From the NCBI GenBank assembly GCA_942492225.1, contig CALODS010000015.1, positions 1 to 10,378 on the forward strand: DNA of 10,378 nt, given 5' to 3'. This document shows, piece by piece, positions 6,812 to 10,378 of the stretch. The stretch is from JAFGTX01 sp942492225. Lineage in GTDB: Bacteria; Bacillota; Clostridia; Peptostreptococcales; Acidaminobacteraceae. Made by a program: the position numbers and the translations under genes. The notes below the pieces were generated by a model. It made no database searches. It had not been told where the DNA came from and worked only from the letters and a program-made list of their open reading frames with translations. How positions within the stretch are numbered: position 1 is the stretch's first letter; every line of letters starts with the position of its first letter.

Positions 6812-7694
6812 ATGAAAATAGTTGAAGGCTATATGCCATTTGAAAGCTTCAAAACGTATTATCGAATTGTGGGTGAAGCAACGGTGGGTAAAGCACCACT
6901 GGTTTTATTACACGGCGGACCAGGTTCTACCCATAATTATTTTGAAGTGTTAGATGAGATTGCTCAAACAGGTAGACAGGTCATTATGTATGATCAAATT
7001 GGTTGTGGCAACTCTTTTGTTGAAGGACATCCAGAGCTCTTTAATGCGGAGACTTGGATCAAAGAGTTGATTGAATTAAGAGCACATTTAAACTTAGATG
7101 ACATACACCTATTAGGTCAATCATGGGGGGGCATGCAAGCAATTTGGTATGCCATAGAGTATCAGCCTAAGGGGATTAAATCGTATATTCTTTCGTCGAC
7201 CTTATCTTCTGCAAAACTTTGGGAAGAGGAGCAAAAAAAGAAGAATTTCTTATATGGATGAACCATACAAAAGTGCTTTGCTTGATGCAGAAAAAACTCA
7301 AAACTATTCGAGTAAAGGTTATAATGAAGCTTTATATAAGTTCATGGGATTATATTCTGCAGGTCCAGCACTCAAAAATGCACCAGAGTGTTTAACAAGA
7401 CCGAAAAAATCTGGACGAGAAGCTTATGTAGTCGGATGGGGACAGAATGAATTTTCACCTACGGGTACACTTTCAGGCTATGAATTTACTGATCGGTTAC
7501 ATGAGATAAAAGAACCGTGCTTAATTATTAGCGGCGCGATTGATTTATGCTCACCTTTTATTGCAAAGGAAATGTATGATAGAATTCCAAATAGCAAATG
7601 GGAACTGTTCCAATGGTCAAGGCACATGCCATTTGTTGAAGAAACAGATAAGTATATAGATGTTCTAACGAAGTGGTTAGATGCGAACGATTAA
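6812..7694 (+). pseudogene. Proline iminopeptidase-family alpha/beta hydrolase (peptidase S33), split by a frameshift
   Basis: Two adjacent frames together make one hydrolase of about 293 residues, the usual length for this family. The start ATG at 6812 has GGGAGG (6798-6803) upstream. The first half (to a TGA at 7259-7261) contains the oxyanion motif LLHGGPGSTHN and the nucleophile elbow LLGQSWGGMQA with its catalytic Ser. The second half holds the catalytic Asp in SGAIDLCSP and the His in SRHMPFVEE. At an A7 run (7233-7239) removing a single A would join the halves as EEEQKKRISYMDEPYK, which resembles the cap-domain start of relatives. As written, the first product lacks Asp and His and the second lacks Ser, so neither could be active. 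An internal ATG at 7254 could begin the second half but has no good ribosome binding site. A homopolymer sequencing error is the simplest explanation; recent inactivation is the alternative. Confidence 0.8.
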
Positions 7695-7719
7695 AAGTAA
7701 GTGGTTATACTGATATAAT
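7691..7719 (+). promoter_or_regulatory. extended -10 promoter for the PP-loop/ApgM-like unit
   Basis: A perfect TATAAT (7714-7719) is preceded by TGA (7711-7713), giving an extended -10 element (TGnTATAAT). TTAAAA (7691-7696) lies 17 bases upstream as a weak -35. Transcription would start near 7726 and give a leader of about 60 bases before the ATG at 7786. The -35 overlaps the stop region of the hydrolase gene. Confidence 0.55.
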
Positions 7720-7726
7720 CAGTATA
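7706..7726. promoter_or_regulatory. 21-bp palindrome overlapping the -10 box, candidate operator
   Basis: TATACTGAT (7706-7714) and ATCAGTATA (7718-7726) are perfect inverted repeats around a 3-base centre. The palindrome covers the whole extended -10 element, where a bound dimeric repressor would block RNA polymerase. There is no T-tract after it, so it is not a terminator. The cognate regulator is not identifiable in this window. Confidence 0.5.
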
Positions 7727-7785
7727 TAAATAATGTCGAGATAAGCTGTGTATAGTAAAAAATCGCCATAAAGGAGCTGGGAACA

Positions 7786-8559
7786 ATGATAAAAAAAGCA
7801 ATAAAAAAATTTATAGCATCAGATTATGATCCTTCTACAGTTATTGGAGAATTTTCTGGTAGAGATAGTGTTGCAGCTATTATGAAAGCGTTTGAAGAGG
7901 ACTCTATCAATTATATTTTACCGATTGCTACATTTGCTGGAACTGAATATGGTGATTTTGATGGACTCTATGAAAATTATGTGAAACTTCTAGAAATTGT
8001 AAAGGGCCGTTATGGTGACCAAAAGAAAGTTTATCCTCTTATGGAGTATAGCAATATGGATATTTGGGGACTGATGAATGGTCGTCAGATGGGAATGAAT
8101 GTTGAACGATTTGGATTTATGACACCATGTATTGGCTGTCATTTGTATTTTCATTTAACCAAGTTACCTTTTGCACTTGCTTTGTCTGGAAAAATCATTT
8201 CTGGTGAACGTGAATCTCATGATGGTCGGATTAAAGTCAATCAATTAGGTGACTGCCTAGATGCTTATCAGTTGATTATTAAAGCTTGTGGTGCCGAACT
8301 CATTATGCCTATCAGAAATTTAGAAAACGGAGATGATGTGGAGACACTTATTGGCTGGGATTGGGAAGAGGGAAAAGATCATCCAAAATGCGTATTAAGT
8401 GGAAACTACAGAGATGCTTGTGGCGAAGCGGTGGTTAATGAACCGTTGATAAAATTTCTTAAAGAAGGTTTAGAACCTTTGGGTATTGCAGTTGGACGAT
8501 ATTTGATTCATCCCCATTGTGATTTAGATCAGCTAAAAAAAGAGGTGCTTGGATGTTAA
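7786..8559 (+). CDS. PP-loop (adenine nucleotide alpha hydrolase-like) ATPase domain protein with extra cysteines
   Basis: This 257-residue cytoplasmic protein starts at an ATG with AAGGAG (7771-7776) nine bases upstream. Near the N-terminus, VIGEFSGRDSVAA (SGRDS, 24-28) matches the PP-loop SGGxDS that binds ATP pyrophosphate in N-type ATP pyrophosphatases, with one Gly replaced by Arg. Family members adenylate a substrate before sulfur or nitrogen transfer (for example ThiI, TtcA and QueC). Further landmarks are TPCIGCH (C115-x2-C118), SGERESHDGRIKVNQ (139-153), and additional Cys at 202, 212, 245 and 257. The cysteines could hold a metal or take part in sulfur transfer, but no known sulfurtransferase pattern is complete. 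Its stop overlaps the next start by seven bases, so the two proteins are probably made together. The specific substrate is unknown. Confidence 0.65.
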   Translation: MIKKAIKKFIASDYDPSTVIGEFSGRDSVAAIMKAFEEDSINYILPIATFAGTEYGDFDGLYENYVKLLEIVKGRYGDQKKVYPLMEYSNMDIWGLMNGRQMGMNVERFGFMTPCIGCHLYFHLTKLPFALALSGKIISGERESHDGRIKVNQLGDCLDAYQLIIKACGAELIMPIRNLENGDDVETLIGWDWEEGKDHPKCVLSGNYRDACGEAVVNEPLIKFLKEGLEPLGIAVGRYLIHPHCDLDQLKKEVLGC

Positions 8560-9800
8560 AGACCATAACCTTATTATTAGATGGTGCTGGTGATAGAAGT
8601 TATGAAGAATTAGATTGGAAAACACCCTTACAATATGCTTATACGCCTAATTTAGATAAAATAGCAATGGACAGTCAATGTGGTCTTATGACACCATATT
8701 CTATTGGTTGTGCATTGGGAACGGATTTGGCTCATCATTTAATTTTTGGCTATTCACTAGAAGAATACCCTGGCCGAGCTATTATTGATGGGATTGGTGA
8801 AGGTATATTTATTGACAATGATACCTTGGTTTTACGATCTTCTTTTGCAGATGTTTATTATTCAGATGGGTATTTTTTAAATAGTCGATTTACCAAAGAT
8901 TTATCAGACCAAGAAATTTTAGTTCTTTGTGATGCTTTAAAGATGGATATTGATGGCTATAAATTTGAGGTGATTCATTCTTATGATAGTCACTGTTTTA
9001 TTACAATCAAAGGGATTGGTTTATCAGATCAAATTTCTGATTCAGATCCATTTTATGTTCAACAGTATGTTATGGCCGTTGAAGCATTTGAAACAAATCT
9101 AGCAGCAGCACATTTTACAGCAGATCTTCTGAATAAATATTTAAAAAAGGCCTATGATATTTTGACACATCATGAGATTAATGAGAAACGTCGTGTAAAA
9201 GGATTAGAGCTTGCTAATATGCTATTGTCAAAATGGGCAGGAATGTTAAAACCTGTTGAACCATTTTACAAGCGCAATGGAATGAAGGGGTTGTTGTTAG
9301 GACAATCCAGACTATTAGAAGGTATTTCAATGTATTTAAACCTAGAGTATAATGCATATAATACCTTTGAAGAGGGTGTTCAGATGGCTATTGAGTCAAC
9401 GGCAGAATATGTACATTTACATACAAAGGCACCGGATTCAGCAAGTCATGAAAAAGATCCTATGAGCAAAGTAGCTGTTTTTGAATCCATTGATAAACAA
9501 CTTGAACCTTTAGTGAATTTTAGAGGGTTACTTGTTGTGACAGCGGATCACTCAACACCTTGTAGTGGTCAAGCGATTCATTCGGGAGAAAGTGTGCCAT
9601 TTATGGCTCGTGGTGAATATATTAGGCGTGATGATGTCTTTGAATACAATGAAGTGGCTTGTTCACGTGGAAGCGTCATGCTCACAGCTAAGGATTTTAT
9701 GCACTATATCCACAACGCAACTGATCAAGGTGGATTATATCATTTAAGAGCAGGGAATAAGTGGCGAAATTATCGTGTGAGAACCGTTAACAAACTATAA
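8553..9800 (+). CDS. Divergent ApgM-type phosphoglycerate mutase / alkaline phosphatase superfamily protein
   Basis: This 415-residue protein starts inside the previous gene, with AGAGGTG (8541-8547) upstream. It follows the archaeal-type cofactor-independent phosphoglycerate mutase (ApgM) plan from end to end: LLLDGAGDR (Asp10 metal ligand), TPNLDKIA, the nucleophile segment GTDLAHHLIFGY (56-67), HHEINEKRRVKG, HTKAPDSASH (Asp295, His299), TADHSTP (Asp332, His333) and HSGESVP (His343). Thus the metal ligands are kept. ApgM proteins normally read GSDTAH/GSDTSH at the nucleophile; here it is Thr57. The substrate-contacting DRRAGR region after the nucleophile domain is also not recognisable (the sequence runs RSSFADVYYSDGYFLNSRF). 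I infer a phosphotransferase or phosphatase of the same fold acting on something other than phosphoglycerate, perhaps the product of the coupled PP-loop protein. Housekeeping mutase activity cannot be excluded. Confidence 0.75.
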   Translation: MLKTITLLLDGAGDRSYEELDWKTPLQYAYTPNLDKIAMDSQCGLMTPYSIGCALGTDLAHHLIFGYSLEEYPGRAIIDGIGEGIFIDNDTLVLRSSFADVYYSDGYFLNSRFTKDLSDQEILVLCDALKMDIDGYKFEVIHSYDSHCFITIKGIGLSDQISDSDPFYVQQYVMAVEAFETNLAAAHFTADLLNKYLKKAYDILTHHEINEKRRVKGLELANMLLSKWAGMLKPVEPFYKRNGMKGLLLGQSRLLEGISMYLNLEYNAYNTFEEGVQMAIESTAEYVHLHTKAPDSASHEKDPMSKVAVFESIDKQLEPLVNFRGLLVVTADHSTPCSGQAIHSGESVPFMARGEYIRRDDVFEYNEVACSRGSVMLTAKDFMHYIHNATDQGGLYHLRAGNKWRNYRVRTVNKL

Positions 9801-9890
9801 GAAAAATTTATTTTGAAGTTTAATTGATTAATATTTTCTATTTCTCCTTTTAGTCTTTTTATGTAAAACTAATAACAATGGAGGATTATT

Positions 9891-10378
9891 ATGATTTTTG
9901 ATATGCATGTTCATCAAAACCAACATTCATCAGATAGCAAATTAAATATTTATGAAGGCATTGCATATGCCAAGCAAAGAGGTTTAGATGGCATCTGTAT
10001 TACAGATCATGATAACCTAGGACTTAGAAAATTGGCGAAAGAACTCTCTCAAAGCAGTGGCATACAAGTAATTGTTGGTGTTGAGATATTTACACTTGAT
10101 GGTGATTTATTATGTTATGGTATTGATGAAATGCCAAGTGTTAGGATGACCGCTCAGGAGACTATTGATTTTGTATCTGAGCGTGGTGGTGTATGTATTG
10201 CTGCACATCCCTTTAGAAACAATAATCGTGGACTTGGAGAAACACTTTATCAAGTAGATGGATTAGCCGCTATTGAAGGGTATAATGGTCGAACGAAATT
10301 AGAAAACAATTTCCGCGCAATTTCCGTAGCAAAAGAATTAAATATTCCGATTTCTGGTGGTAGTGATGCACACACAAC
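9891..10378 (+). CDS. PHP-domain metal-dependent phosphoesterase, 3' end outside window
   Basis: The ATG at 9891 has GGAGG (9881-9885) five bases upstream, and the frame stays open to the right edge (162 codons seen). The motifs of the PHP (polymerase and histidinol phosphatase) domain occur in order: FDMHVHQNQHSSDS (HxH), CITDHDN (TDHD), VGVEIF (Glu), IAAHPFR (AHP) and SGGSDAHT (GSDAH) at the very end. These residues bind two or three metal ions in a distorted barrel. Relatives of this short type (TrpH/YciV-like) hydrolyse phosphate esters of nucleotides or small RNAs; others are histidinol phosphatases. It lies 90 bases after the ApgM-like gene with no terminator hairpin between, so co-transcription is plausible. 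Substrate unknown; the family call is secure. Confidence 0.85.
   Translation, partial: MIFDMHVHQNQHSSDSKLNIYEGIAYAKQRGLDGICITDHDNLGLRKLAKELSQSSGIQVIVGVEIFTLDGDLLCYGIDEMPSVRMTAQETIDFVSERGGVCIAAHPFRNNNRGLGETLYQVDGLAAIEGYNGRTKLENNFRAISVAKELNIPISGGSDAHT

Noticed and set aside
7233..7261. Programmed ribosomal frameshift in the split hydrolase
   Set aside because: Joining the halves needs +1, not the -1 typical of A-rich slippery heptamers, and no stimulatory structure is apparent; hydrolases of this family are not known to use frameshifting.
1..10378. CRISPR array, tRNA, rRNA, insertion sequence or phage genes
   Set aside because: No regularly spaced repeats, cloverleaf-like sequences, transposase motifs or terminal inverted repeats were seen on either strand.

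Overview
The base composition is AT-rich (roughly mid-30s % G+C by eye). Start codons are preceded by strong AGGAGG-type ribosome binding sites, and the proteins resemble those of anaerobic Firmicutes (Clostridia). The decisive marker is a compact NirJ1/NirJ2/AhbA/AhbB block, the siroheme-dependent route to heme or heme d1-like cofactors found in strict anaerobes such as heliobacteria and sulfate reducers. The genus cannot be fixed from this window.

Layout. Positions 1-1000 hold the tail of a small membrane protein (open at the left edge), a convergent terminator, and a minus-strand metallophosphoesterase lipoprotein that appears headless and broken. Positions 1028-1741 encode a four-helix membrane protein of unknown function, followed by a good terminator. 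Positions 2055-3526 encode an ECF-type sigma factor and its membrane-anchored anti-sigma partner. The sigma gene carries two single-base frame disruptions, while the anti-sigma gene is intact.

Positions 3647-6737 form a tight operon of four genes. Two radical SAM/SPASM proteins (NirJ1, NirJ2) are followed by the two Lrp/AsnC-like subunits of siroheme decarboxylase (AhbA, AhbB). The first two junctions are overlapping stop/start codons and the third is a 10-base gap. Chemically, AhbA/AhbB would decarboxylate siroheme to didecarboxysiroheme, and the radical SAM proteins would then remodel the remaining side chains to heme or a d1-like tetrapyrrole. No cytochrome cd1 gene is in view.

Positions 6812-7694 encode a proline iminopeptidase-family alpha/beta hydrolase split by one extra A in an A7 run. 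Positions 7786-10378 hold the least explained part. Here a PP-loop ATPase-like protein with extra cysteines overlaps a divergent ApgM-type phosphoglycerate mutase homologue whose nucleophile position reads Thr rather than Ser. A PHP-domain phosphoesterase follows and runs off the right edge. The first two genes are translationally coupled, and in front of them lies an extended -10 promoter embedded in a 21-bp palindrome, so this unit is probably under its own repressor. It is the best candidate here for an undescribed pathway, but its substrate is unknown.
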